Shown piece by piece: positions 1-6,208 of a stretch of DNA of 8,779 nucleotides. Source of the stretch: Methanosarcinaceae archaeon (lineage in GTDB: Archaea > Halobacteriota > Methanosarcinia > Methanosarcinales > Methanosarcinaceae); the NCBI GenBank assembly GCA_030609665.1, contig JAUWBW010000067.1:1-8779 (forward strand), given 5' to 3'. The notes under the pieces were generated by a model. It worked only from the letters and a program-made list of their open reading frames with translations, was not told the DNA's origin and did no database searches. The first letter of the stretch is position 1, and every line of letters starts with the position of its first letter. Position numbers and translations under genes: made by a program.

Positions 1-120
1 ACTTCACGTAAAGCAGGTTTCTATGGCAATGCATTCTATGGTATTGTTATAGGCCTGGTATTTTCAGGACTGCTGACAGTTGCTATATATGTAGTCGGCC
101 TGATGAGCGGGGTGATGTAA
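1..120 (+). CDS. mtrB: MtrB, C-terminal fragment (tetrahydromethanopterin S-methyltransferase subunit B)
   Basis: The window opens inside a reading frame that gives 39 residues and ends at TAA (118-120). The fragment starts with a basic, aromatic stretch ([13 protein letters not shown]) followed by one hydrophobic helix of about 20 residues. This is the expected C-terminal membrane anchor of MtrB, a small single-span subunit of the Mtr complex. Identification rests on this tail and on position: in Methanosarcina-type operons the order is mtrE-D-C-B-A-F-G-H, and mtrA follows here after one base. The end of this gene (GGGGTGAT, about 109-116) also supplies the SD site for mtrA, which suggests translational coupling. 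The 5' part and the operon promoter lie outside the window. Confidence 0.85.
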   Translation, partial: TSRKAGFYGNAFYGIVIGLVFSGLLTVAIYVVGLMSGVM

Positions 121-121
121 A

Positions 122-844
122 ATGGCAGATAAAAGAGAAGCAGTGGCTGGATGGCCAACTATTAAAGGTGAATATGATGTCGGTAATGTCGAGAACTGTG
201 TTGCAGTTATAACACTCGGTTCACACCTTCCGGGAGGTCCCCAGTTAGATGCAGGTGCGGCAATTACCGGACCATGTAAAACAGAGAACCTTGGTATAGA
301 GAAGGTCGTCGCCCACATCATATCAAACCCGAACCTGAGATTCCTTTTGGTAACAGGTTCCGAGGTTAAAGGACACATCACCGGACAGGCAATGGTTAGT
401 ATGCATGCCAATGGTGTGGAAGATAACCGGATTGTCGGAGCAACAGGTGCGATCCCATATATTGAGAACATCAATGAAGAAGCGATGGAAAGGTTCCAGC
501 AACAGGTTGAATGTGTTGAACTGATCGGTACTGAAGATATGGGGCAGATCACTGCCAAGATCAAGGAATGTGTTGCAAAGGACCCTGGTGCTTTCGATGG
601 TGAACCAATAATCATGGTGGTCAAAGGAGGCGAAGAAGGCGAAGAAGAAGTAGGCGGACTTAAGCCAATGGCAGCTGAGATCGCAACTATTCGCTCCAGG
701 ATCCGGGGTATTGAGCTCGACATGATCAATGCCGGTAATATGAACAAATTCCATTCCGGAGTACATGCCGGCAAGATAGAAGGTGCAATGATCGGTCTTG
801 TGATCACATTGTCAATGCTTGGAATGTTGCTATTCGGGAGGTAA
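122..844 (+). CDS. mtrA: MtrA, corrinoid-binding subunit of tetrahydromethanopterin S-methyltransferase
   Basis: This 240-residue protein carries the cobamide that accepts the methyl group from methyl-tetrahydromethanopterin (via MtrH) and passes it to coenzyme M, driving sodium export by the membrane complex. The N-terminal cytoplasmic domain (about residues 1-170) contains the family signatures [18 protein letters not shown] and [10 protein letters not shown]. His85 in GHITGQ aligns by eye with His84 of the Methanothermobacter protein, the known lower axial cobalt ligand. An acidic Gly/Glu linker (GEEGEEE, around 176-182) follows, then the conserved [11 protein letters not shown] segment and a single C-terminal membrane helix (about 218-238). 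Length is normal for the family. It starts one base after the mtrB stop, with a GGTGAT SD site inside the end of mtrB. Identification is firm. Confidence 0.97.
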   Translation: MADKREAVAGWPTIKGEYDVGNVENCVAVITLGSHLPGGPQLDAGAAITGPCKTENLGIEKVVAHIISNPNLRFLLVTGSEVKGHITGQAMVSMHANGVEDNRIVGATGAIPYIENINEEAMERFQQQVECVELIGTEDMGQITAKIKECVAKDPGAFDGEPIIMVVKGGEEGEEEVGGLKPMAAEIATIRSRIRGIELDMINAGNMNKFHSGVHAGKIEGAMIGLVITLSMLGMLLFGR

Positions 845-849
845 TTGAT

Positions 850-1080
850 ATGGCAGAAGAACAAGAATTCGGACAGGGTGTCCCGATGGTCATCAGTCCC
901 CAGATGGGACCGATCGATTCCGCTGTTGAAAGCATCAGGTACAGGGCACAATTGATTGCACGAAACCAAAAGCTTGATTCAGGTGTAGCAACAACCGGAG
1001 TATCCGGAATTATAGCCGGCTTCGTTTTTGCAGTGCTGATGGTAATTGTGATCCCATCGATTATTTGGCAGGTGATCTAA
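850..1080 (+). CDS. mtrF: MtrF, small membrane subunit of tetrahydromethanopterin S-methyltransferase
   Basis: A 76-residue protein with a hydrophilic N-terminal half and one C-terminal membrane helix (about residues 52-75). The stretch [17 protein letters not shown] followed by a Gly-rich helix start resembles the end of MtrB, in line with the similar build of these small subunits. MtrF is a structural, membrane-anchored part of the Mtr complex; no catalytic residues are known. The gene lies 5 bases after mtrA, and GGGAGGT at the mtrA stop codon acts as its SD site. Size and place between mtrA and mtrG match the order known from Methanosarcinales. Confidence 0.93.
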   Translation: MAEEQEFGQGVPMVISPQMGPIDSAVESIRYRAQLIARNQKLDSGVATTGVSGIIAGFVFAVLMVIVIPSIIWQVI

Positions 1081-1308
1081 ATGAGCGATGAGAGTAATGC
1101 AATACCAAGTGTAGTTGTAGACCAAAACGATTTCAATGATGTGATCAAAAAACTCGATCTGATCGATGAGAAGGTTGAGTTCGTAAACAGTGAGATCGCA
1201 CAGCGGATCGGTAAGAAAGTTGGTAGAGATATAGGAATCTTATACGGAGCAGTTATTGGGATATTGATGTTTTTATTATACATCTCAATATCATCAATTC
1301 CCTTCTAA
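1081..1308 (+). CDS. mtrG: MtrG, small membrane subunit of tetrahydromethanopterin S-methyltransferase
   Basis: A 75-residue protein. The N-terminal two thirds are soluble and probably helical (around residues 17-45, with charged heptad-like spacing), and the C-terminus is a single membrane helix (about 50-72). MtrG is a non-catalytic stalk subunit of Mtr. Its ATG follows the mtrF stop codon with no spacing. A near-perfect SD site (AGGTGATC, about 1069-1076) sits inside the last codons of mtrF, so the two genes should be translationally coupled. Position and the GRDIGILYGAVIG segment support the call. Confidence 0.93.
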   Translation: MSDESNAIPSVVVDQNDFNDVIKKLDLIDEKVEFVNSEIAQRIGKKVGRDIGILYGAVIGILMFLLYISISSIPF

Positions 1309-1319
1309 GAGGTGTTAAA

Positions 1320-2261
1320 ATGTTTAAATTTGACAAGAAACAGGAAGTATTCGACGTTGGCGGAGTCAAGTTTGGCGGACAGCCAGGCGAGTATCCTACA
1401 GTTTTGATCGGTACAATGTTCTACAACAGGCACAAAATTGTGACTAATGAGGATACAGGAGAATTCGACAAGGGCGCAGCAGATTCCTTGTGGAATGATA
1501 TGCAAGAGATGGGAGATGTTACAGGTAACCCATACGTGAACCAGATCGTTGGTGAAACACCAGAAGCGATCAAGAAATTCATTGATTGGTTTATTGAAGT
1601 TGATGACAAGACTCCGTTCCTGATCGATTCATCCGCAGGTGATGTTCGTTCAGCAGCAGCAGACTATGTAACAGAGATCGGTGTTGCCAACCGTGCAATC
1701 CACAACTCCATTAACTCAAGTGTCCATGAGGACGAGATCGAGGCTATTACGCGGAGTGGTATGGATGCTGCAATCGTCCTGGCATTTAATGCAACCGATC
1801 CAAGTGTGAAAGGAAAACTTGAGATCCTTGAGGTTGGAGGTACAGGCCAGGATAAGGGAATGCTTGAGATCGCAAGAGAGTGCGGTATCACAAAGCCGCT
1901 TATTGATGTTGCCGCAACCCCACTTGGTGCAGGTGCAGGCGCAACGATCCGGGCTGTTACAACTGTAAAAGGTCATCTCGGTCTTCCGGTCGGGGCAGGG
2001 TACCATAACATGGCATCTGCATGGGACTGGATGAAGAAGTTCAAGAAAGACCACAAGGATGCTTACATGCCTGCTGATATCGGTACAAACCTTGTAGCGC
2101 AGATCATGGGCTCGAATTTCCAGCTCTTTGGTCCGATCGAGAACGCAACAACTGTGTTCCCTGCAACAGCAATGGTTGATATTATCCTGGCTGAGACAGC
2201 CAAGGAGCTTGGTATCGCTCTTGCGGATGAAGAGAACCATCCGATCAGCAAACTGGTTTAA
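1320..2261 (+). CDS. mtrH: MtrH, methyltransferase subunit of tetrahydromethanopterin S-methyltransferase
   Basis: This 313-residue soluble protein catalyses methyl transfer from methyl-tetrahydromethanopterin (or -sarcinapterin) to the Co(I) cobamide on MtrA. It has no membrane helix, as expected for a peripheral subunit. The fold is a TIM barrel related to dihydropteroate synthases and other pterin methyltransferases. Recognisable segments are the N-terminal YPTVLIGTMFYNRHKIV, the DSSAGDVRSAA loop and the Gly-rich LGAGAGATIRAV and LGLPVGAGYHN loops. Length is typical. The ATG is preceded by GAGGTG (1310-1315) at good spacing. It is the last gene of the operon; its TAA stop lies within the stem of the following terminator. 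MtrH paralogues occur in methyl-transfer systems, but the place after mtrG marks this as the core subunit. Confidence 0.97.
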   Translation: MFKFDKKQEVFDVGGVKFGGQPGEYPTVLIGTMFYNRHKIVTNEDTGEFDKGAADSLWNDMQEMGDVTGNPYVNQIVGETPEAIKKFIDWFIEVDDKTPFLIDSSAGDVRSAAADYVTEIGVANRAIHNSINSSVHEDEIEAITRSGMDAAIVLAFNATDPSVKGKLEILEVGGTGQDKGMLEIARECGITKPLIDVAATPLGAGAGATIRAVTTVKGHLGLPVGAGYHNMASAWDWMKKFKKDHKDAYMPADIGTNLVAQIMGSNFQLFGPIENATTVFPATAMVDIILAETAKELGIALADEENHPISKLV

Positions 2262-2288
2262 TCAAACCAGTTTTTCTTTTTTTTATTT
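2250..2288 (+). terminator. Hairpin plus T-tract terminator of the mtr operon
   Basis: A perfect 10-bp inverted repeat, AAACTGGTTT (2250-2259) and AAACCAGTTT (2264-2273), with a 4-base loop, is followed by a T-run (2271-2288, broken by one C and one A). The mtrH stop codon (2259-2261) spans the top of the stem and the loop. Archaeal termination mainly needs the T-tract, so the hairpin may also protect or define the mRNA 3' end. Confidence 0.8.
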
Positions 2289-2320
2289 TTCAATATTCTG
2301 ATAGTGGCTACACTGTGTAA

Positions 2321-2335
2321 TATGAATTTTTCATA
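2321..2335. repeat. Short palindrome upstream of the Roadblock promoter
   Basis: TATGAA and TTCATA flank three T residues, a perfect 6-bp inverted repeat about 20 bases before the putative TATA box. It could be a regulator site or a second hairpin after the mtr terminator. AT-rich DNA gives such repeats by chance quite often. Confidence 0.35.
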
Positions 2336-2352
2336 AACTATATTTTTGTGCG

Positions 2353-2362
2353 CTATAAAAAA
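2353..2362 (+). promoter_or_regulatory. Putative TATA box for the Roadblock gene
   Basis: CTATAAAAAA is the best TATA-like element in the 219-base gap between mtrH and the Roadblock gene. A start site about 25 bases downstream (near 2383) would leave a leader of roughly 100 bases. A second AT-rich candidate (ACTATATTTT, 2337-2346) is close by, so the exact box is uncertain. Confidence 0.4.
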
Positions 2363-2480
2363 TAACTATTTATTGAGAAAAGTCGAATAGTATTCTTGGG
2401 TGTGGAGACATAACTGTAACTAGGCAACTATCAACTGTGAATTTAAACATCCATTGATTGGGAGTTTTGGGGGTTAATAT

Positions 2481-2864
2481 TTGAATGATAAGAAACAAAA
2501 ACTGGATAATATATCGAATGATTTATCAAAATGTTCAGGAATTGGTGCATCTGCCATCGTTAATAAAAATGGGATCGTAGTATCATCCTGTACAAATTGT
2601 GGAGGAGATGCAAAAACGTTTGGTGTGATATCTGCTATAATGTTTGGCGCTGCTGACATCGCATCCAATGAAAGTGGGATTGGTACAGCACATCGTGTAA
2701 TTGTACATTCAAAACATAACACGCTGATCACAGAGAATACGAGTTCCCAGATGTTGTTATCTGTTCTGACTGAAAATGAGCGTAGTCTTGATAGTGCACA
2801 CCGTAAAATCCTGAAAAATATTGAACACGTCAGATCTGTATTAGAGAATATAACATTAAAGTGA
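2481..2864 (+). CDS. Roadblock/LC7-domain protein
   Basis: This 127-residue protein is a single Roadblock/LC7 (MglB-like) domain spanning about residues 15-120. The family pattern is visible: a first strand ending in IVNKNGIVVSS, a long helix rich in small residues (VISAIMFGAADIA), the strand pair HRVIVHSKHNTLITEN, and a C-terminal helix. Such proteins form dimers and in characterised cases act with small Ras-like GTPases as activators or scaffolds. No GTPase gene lies in this window, so the partner is unknown. The start is TTG at 2481: a TAA codon at 2475-2477 blocks upstream extension in frame, and the nearby ATG (2485) is in another frame that closes early. A G-rich stretch (GGGGG, about 2469-2473) may serve as a weak SD site. 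A CxxC pair (Cys37, Cys40) sits after the first strand. Function is inferred from the domain only. Confidence 0.8.
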   Translation: MNDKKQKLDNISNDLSKCSGIGASAIVNKNGIVVSSCTNCGGDAKTFGVISAIMFGAADIASNESGIGTAHRVIVHSKHNTLITENTSSQMLLSVLTENERSLDSAHRKILKNIEHVRSVLENITLK

Positions 2865-2870
2865 AGACAA

Positions 2871-4454
2871 TTAATTTGCTTTTTGGCTTGCTTTGTCATC
2901 TCGCTCTTTTTTTATCGCAGAATACAAAGCTTCCTTACTTAGCGACCTTGGATGATAGTATCTGCCCCCACATGCACCTGATATCCCCATAGCAAGGTCT
3001 GAACCATTCTCACTGATATCCACGATCAGTGCATTTACTTTACTACCAACTATCCGGCTGCATACTTGTAAGATCTCGCGTTTGATGCTTCCACCAAGAT
3101 GAAGCGGAACATTTGCAGTCCCATCTGTCACAATTACCATGATCGGTACAGCAGATGGTTCTTTTTTCACTTCCCTTATGAGGGTGTCAAGCCCAACCAA
3201 CATCCCTGACGCCATTGGTGTTGTGCCGCCAAAAGGTACATTTTCAAGATAATGTTTTGCAGCCTCTACCGAAGACGTGAACGGAAGTACAAGTTCTGCA
3301 GACCTTCCACTGTACGTTACCAAAGAAACACGATCCCTCCTCTGGTATGCGTCCTTTAGCAGTGCCAGTACCACACCTGTGGTTATTCGTATCTTATCTT
3401 GCTCATCCATCGAACCGGAGGTATCAAAAACAACATTGATGAGCGTGGATATCCTCCGACGTCTGATCTTTTCCCGCAGGTCGCCTTTTTTTATGGCAAT
3501 GCGCCCATCCTTTGCATGTAAAGCGGCCGCCCTAACTGTCGGCGCAATCGCAATATCCGTGATCTTATCCCCGGGTATGCGATATCGAACATACCGCCCG
3601 CGCTTGCCTTTTGTCAAAACCTCGGCACGCCTGCCTGACTTCAGCCTGCCGGATGCAATTTTCTTACTCTGCTTGCTTTTTGCAAAATCGTGAAGTATCT
3701 TGCCAACGGTCTTGTCTTCCTTCAAAGCATTGTGTATCTTTTCTGTTCGCGGTTCCTCGGTCTTTTTTGGTAGATCTTCCAGTAATTCCTGTTCTTCCAA
3801 CACATCAGCATCCAATCCAACAGGTTCTATGACCTCTGGTTCAACCTGTGTTTCAATCTCAACTTTGATTTCAGGTTCAACAGGTTCAGGTTCAACAGGT
3901 TCAGGTTCAACAGGTTCAGGTTCAACAGGTTCAGGTTCAACAGGTTCAGGTTCAACAGGTTCAGGTTTGTCAGGATGAACTTCTTCGACCGATGCATCAG
4001 CATCCAATCCAACCGGTTCTATAATCTCCGGTTCAACCTGCGTTTCAATCTCGACTTTGATTTCAGGTTCAGCAGGTTCTGGTTTGTCAGGATAAACTTC
4101 TTCAACCTCTACCTGTTCATCAACTTCCGTGGAAGCGGCATCACCTACGTCTGCATATATTGATTCAAAACTTCCGGTTTCCTGTAAAATTGGTTTAAAG
4201 AACACGTCCGGTTTTAGCACCAGATGGTTCGCATCAGCAATTATAAAAACATCCCTGATCTCATCAGGACGCATTTGACTCATGTTCACGCGCATCAGGT
4301 CATAGACTGCGTCTGCATCCTTATCATCAAAATCAACAACATCCACTTTCGGAATGCGCACACATAAGATCGGTCTGCCAATATGGAATACCCTTATGGT
4401 ATGTTCACGCTTCACATTCCTGCGCATCCGCGAGGCGGCCGCATTGTCATCCAT
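2871..4454 (-). CDS. VWA-domain protein, ChlD/BchD-like, with repeat-rich acidic linker
   Basis: This protein of 527 residues (530 if the upstream GTG at 4463 is used) looks like the C-terminal half of magnesium-chelatase subunit D. Numbering from the GTG, residues 1-105 form a compact region I do not recognise. Residues about 106-235 are an acidic, Pro/Glu-rich linker with repeats. Residues about 275-340 match the basic region preceding the VWA domain in ChlD (GRR, RGRYVRYR, DIAIAPTVRAAAL). The VWA domain (about 343-525) has a complete-looking metal-binding MIDAS motif: DTSGS at 347-351, Thr414/415 and TDGT at 446-449. Typical ChlD begins with an inactive AAA+ domain, which is absent here. 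The partner should be the ChlI-type ATPase encoded 32-41 bases upstream, probably on the same mRNA. I chose the ATG at 4454 because AGGTG lies 6 bases before it; that same element contains the GTG. The substrate is unknown. Confidence 0.85.
   Translation of the reverse strand: MDDNAAASRMRRNVKREHTIRVFHIGRPILCVRIPKVDVVDFDDKDADAVYDLMRVNMSQMRPDEIRDVFIIADANHLVLKPDVFFKPILQETGSFESIYADVGDAASTEVDEQVEVEEVYPDKPEPAEPEIKVEIETQVEPEIIEPVGLDADASVEEVHPDKPEPVEPEPVEPEPVEPEPVEPEPVEPEPVEPEIKVEIETQVEPEVIEPVGLDADVLEEQELLEDLPKKTEEPRTEKIHNALKEDKTVGKILHDFAKSKQSKKIASGRLKSGRRAEVLTKGKRGRYVRYRIPGDKITDIAIAPTVRAAALHAKDGRIAIKKGDLREKIRRRRISTLINVVFDTSGSMDEQDKIRITTGVVLALLKDAYQRRDRVSLVTYSGRSAELVLPFTSSVEAAKHYLENVPFGGTTPMASGMLVGLDTLIREVKKEPSAVPIMVIVTDGTANVPLHLGGSIKREILQVCSRIVGSKVNALIVDISENGSDLAMGISGACGGRYYHPRSLSKEALYSAIKKERDDKASQKAN
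3804..4103 (-). repeat. Segmental duplication in the VWA linker
   Basis: A segment beginning EEV(Y/H)PDKPEP and ending in IEPVGLDAD occurs twice in tandem, at 3996-4103 (36 codons) and 3804-3986 (61 codons). The 25-codon difference equals five extra PEPVE units in the second copy. The copies share PEIKVEIETQVEPE without change. So a duplication of about 108 bp seems to have been followed by pentapeptide expansion in one copy. Confidence 0.9.
3876..3965 (-). repeat. 15-bp tandem repeat, six units, in the VWA linker
   Basis: Six consecutive copies of a 15-base unit (plus strand GGTTCAACAGGTTCA) encode six PEPVE pentapeptides. The copies are essentially identical in DNA, including synonymous positions, which points to recent expansion by slippage or unequal exchange. 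The unit keeps the frame, so copy-number change alters only linker length. The Pro/Glu alternation should give a stiff, extended, negatively charged tether. Confidence 0.95.
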
Positions 4455-4460
4455 CTTTGA

Positions 4461-4465
4461 CACCT
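4461..4465 (-). promoter_or_regulatory. SD site that decides the VWA gene start
   Basis: On the minus strand AGGTG lies 6 bases before the ATG at 4454. The GTG of this element is itself an in-frame start candidate (4463), but it has no good SD site of its own. The ATG is therefore preferred. Confidence 0.6.
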
Positions 4466-4495
4466 GTGATATCAGAATTATTGCTATATGTTGTC

Positions 4496-5620
4496 CTAAA
4501 CGGTCCCCTCTACGACCGCACGAAGTTGTTCTGCACTGAACTCTTCTTCCTCGAACGGTTTCTTGCGCATCCTGTGCGGTAACACCGTTTCTGCGGCTTC
4601 GATGATGTCATCGTTTGTAATACGTTCGCGTCCTTCGTACGCTGCATTGGTACGTGCCGTGCGCTCGATCATAATATCGGCACGATGCCCGTCCACATTG
4701 AAAGCGACACATATCTCTGCGATTGTCCTGAGGTTCTCCCTTGTCGTAGTGACACCGGATAGCATCTGTTTTGCCTTTACGATCTTTGAGCGCAATTTTT
4801 CCTGCTCAGGTTCAAAATCTCTCCTGAATCCGATCGGGTCATCATTGAACTTGTTTCTTCTCTCAACGATTTCGATGCGCTGCTCAATATCAGATATACC
4901 AATAACTTCGACCTGAAGTGCGATCCTGTCAAGAAGTTGCGGGCGCAGTTCCCCTTCTTCGGGGTTCATGCTTCCAATGATAATAAAATTCGATGGATGG
5001 CTGACACTCACTCCCTCGCGCTCAACCGTGTTCACACCCATTGCGGCTGCATCAAGCAATGCATCCACAACAAAATCATCAAGCAGGTTTATCTCGTCAA
5101 CATAAAGAATACTGCGGTTCGCATCGGCAAGTATGCCCGGCTCAAATGCCTGCACACCTTCCTTAACCGCTTTTTCAATGTCAAGACTGCCAACTACACG
5201 GTCTTCAGTTGCACCGACAGGCAGATCGACCACTTTCGTCGAGCGTTTTTCGATCTTCAGTGTCCCCTCCTTCTGCTTATTTTTACATTCCCAGCAGAAC
5301 TTATCGGGTTCGGCAGGGTCGCAGTTGAACTTGCATCCTGCAATGACCTCGATCTCGGGCAGGATCTCTGCCAATCCCCGTACTGCCGTGGATTTGGCTG
5401 TTCCTTTCTGACCTCGGATAAGGACACCGCCAATCGAAGGATTGATGGCATTCAATATCAATGCACGGAGCATATCCTCCTGCCCGACAATTGCAGATAC
5501 AGGATACATTACCCTCTCGGTCCTGGTATCCATCTTTGCTATATCTTCAATTGCAGTACTGGTCTGCTCAACTTCTTCCGGAATTTCTCTGACTGTACCG
5601 CTGACTTTTATTGCGCTCAT
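4496..5620 (-). CDS. chlI: ChlI/BchI-type AAA+ ATPase (magnesium-chelatase subunit I family)
   Basis: This 374-residue protein is an AAA+ ATPase of the ChlI/BchI family. Such ATPases form rings and, with a ChlD-type VWA partner, drive metal insertion by a large chelatase subunit. Visible motifs are Walker [10 protein letters not shown] (70-78, Lys76), the ChlI insertion [22 protein letters not shown] (starting at 130), Walker B ILYVDE (171-176), sensor 1 SMNP (217-220), RPQLLDR (226-232, arginine-finger region) and sensor 2 GHRAD (311-315). Four cysteines (96, 100, 109, 112) follow strand one and could bind metal. SD AGGAGGGG stands 6 bases before the ATG. The stop is TAG, with a second in-frame TAG four codons on. 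The VWA gene follows within 50 bases. Archaea of this group make no chlorophyll, so magnesium is an unlikely substrate; a CobN-type corrin partner elsewhere is possible but unseen. Confidence 0.92.
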   Translation of the reverse strand: MSAIKVSGTVREIPEEVEQTSTAIEDIAKMDTRTERVMYPVSAIVGQEDMLRALILNAINPSIGGVLIRGQKGTAKSTAVRGLAEILPEIEVIAGCKFNCDPAEPDKFCWECKNKQKEGTLKIEKRSTKVVDLPVGATEDRVVGSLDIEKAVKEGVQAFEPGILADANRSILYVDEINLLDDFVVDALLDAAAMGVNTVEREGVSVSHPSNFIIIGSMNPEEGELRPQLLDRIALQVEVIGISDIEQRIEIVERRNKFNDDPIGFRRDFEPEQEKLRSKIVKAKQMLSGVTTTRENLRTIAEICVAFNVDGHRADIMIERTARTNAAYEGRERITNDDIIEAAETVLPHRMRKKPFEEEEFSAEQLRAVVEGTV

Positions 5621-5626
5621 GATTAT

Positions 5627-5634
5627 CCCCTCCT
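5627..5634 (-). promoter_or_regulatory. Strong SD site of the ChlI-type gene
   Basis: AGGAGGGG on the minus strand, 6 bases before the ATG. It confirms the start. No convincing TATA box is seen in the 64 bases up to the preceding gene, which suggests transcription from the promoter of the membrane-protein gene. Confidence 0.7.
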
Positions 5635-5684
5635 GATCTGAAACAGACAGTGGTTCTTGGATGTATGTTTGTAAATTGCGTTCA

Positions 5685-6089
5685 TTATAGATACCTTAGA
5701 ACTATCGCTGAAATGAGTGCCAGGATCAATAATATCATGGCAAAGGAAAACATTCCAAATACTATTTTCATGTGTGCTTCCTTGTTCCTATTTGCGACCC
5801 CATTCAGTTCCACTAAACTGACTGACATGGTTAAGAAAAATATAATTGCTGATGTCAGCAATAATGAACCTGCCACTATAATGTATTCGGCAGTCCATGT
5901 GAGTGCCTGTGCATTTATGAGGTCTATGAAGAAATCCTTCCCATGCCGAACATATGCAGCTGTGATCCACAATACCGTGTATGCAATTTCTGCAGCACCT
6001 ATTATTACAGAGCACATTGTAAATGCTAAAAGCGTTAGCATTGCTCCAATATCAGGAATTTTAAGGTCAATTTGCCATTCTTTGTCCAC
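5685..6089 (-). CDS. Small membrane protein, unknown function (three predicted helices)
   Basis: This 134-residue protein is not recognised as a member of a named family. It has a short charged N-terminus, then hydrophobic segments at about 13-46 (perhaps one long or two short helices), 68-94 and 108-131. A loop around 95-107 ([11 protein letters not shown]) is charged. There is no signal peptide and no cysteine cluster. The start is GTG (6087-6089), supported by AAGGTGT about 5 bases upstream on the minus strand; no better ATG is in frame before residue 17. The gene precedes the ChlI-type ATPase by 64 bases on the same strand without a visible promoter between, so co-transcription is likely. 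It might anchor the AAA+/VWA pair to the membrane, but this is only inference from position. Confidence 0.7.
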   Translation of the reverse strand: MDKEWQIDLKIPDIGAMLTLLAFTMCSVIIGAAEIAYTVLWITAAYVRHGKDFFIDLINAQALTWTAEYIIVAGSLLLTSAIIFFLTMSVSLVELNGVANRNKEAHMKIVFGMFSFAMILLILALISAIVLRYL

Positions 6090-6131
6090 TGTTACACCTT
6101 TTTTTAGAAATTGTCGATTCAGATCTATTTG

Positions 6132-6164
6132 AACAATGAGTATATCCTACCAACTAACATTGTT
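6132..6164. repeat. Inverted repeat in the leader or promoter of the membrane-protein unit
   Basis: AACAATG (6132-6138) and CATTGTT (6158-6164) form a perfect 7-bp inverted repeat around a 19-base centre containing a TATA-like TATATCC. It could be an operator or a leader hairpin just after the proposed start site. Confidence 0.4.
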
Positions 6165-6193
6165 TGATTTCTCATAAAAAAGTATCTGTTCAA

Positions 6194-6205
6194 CTATATA
6201 AAAAC
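6194..6205 (-). promoter_or_regulatory. Putative TATA box for the membrane protein/ChlI/VWA unit
   Basis: On the minus strand GTTTTTATATAG lies about 110 bases before the GTG start. A start site near 6170-6175 would give a leader of about 80 bases. The box directly follows the cofD stop codon, consistent with a separate promoter for the downstream unit, though read-through from cofD cannot be excluded. Confidence 0.45.
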
Positions 6206-6208
6206 AAC

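Noticed and set aside
64..969. Long minus-strand frame (301 codons) opposite mtrB, mtrA and mtrF
   Set aside because: It is antisense to well-recognised genes, rich in Ser/Pro/Ile as shadow frames are, and shows no domain.
2374..2480. Possible riboswitch in the leader of the Roadblock gene
   Set aside because: I could not build a stable set of stems or match a known riboswitch core.
3523..3530. GCGGCCGC, an 8-base all-GC palindrome, also at 4435-4442 in the same gene
   Set aside because: Both lie in runs of alanine codons in the VWA gene and are best explained by coding and chance.
3700..3978. Open frame on the plus strand with Gly-Ser-Thr repeats, and a minus-strand frame (3827-4012) of Leu-Asn repeats
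   Set aside because: Both are out-of-frame readings of the 15-bp repeat in the VWA linker. Because the unit is a multiple of three without stops, several frames stay open by default.
4937..5641. Plus-strand frame of 234 codons opposite the ChlI-type gene
   Set aside because: It mirrors the coding pattern of the ATPase, which has full motif support on the other strand.
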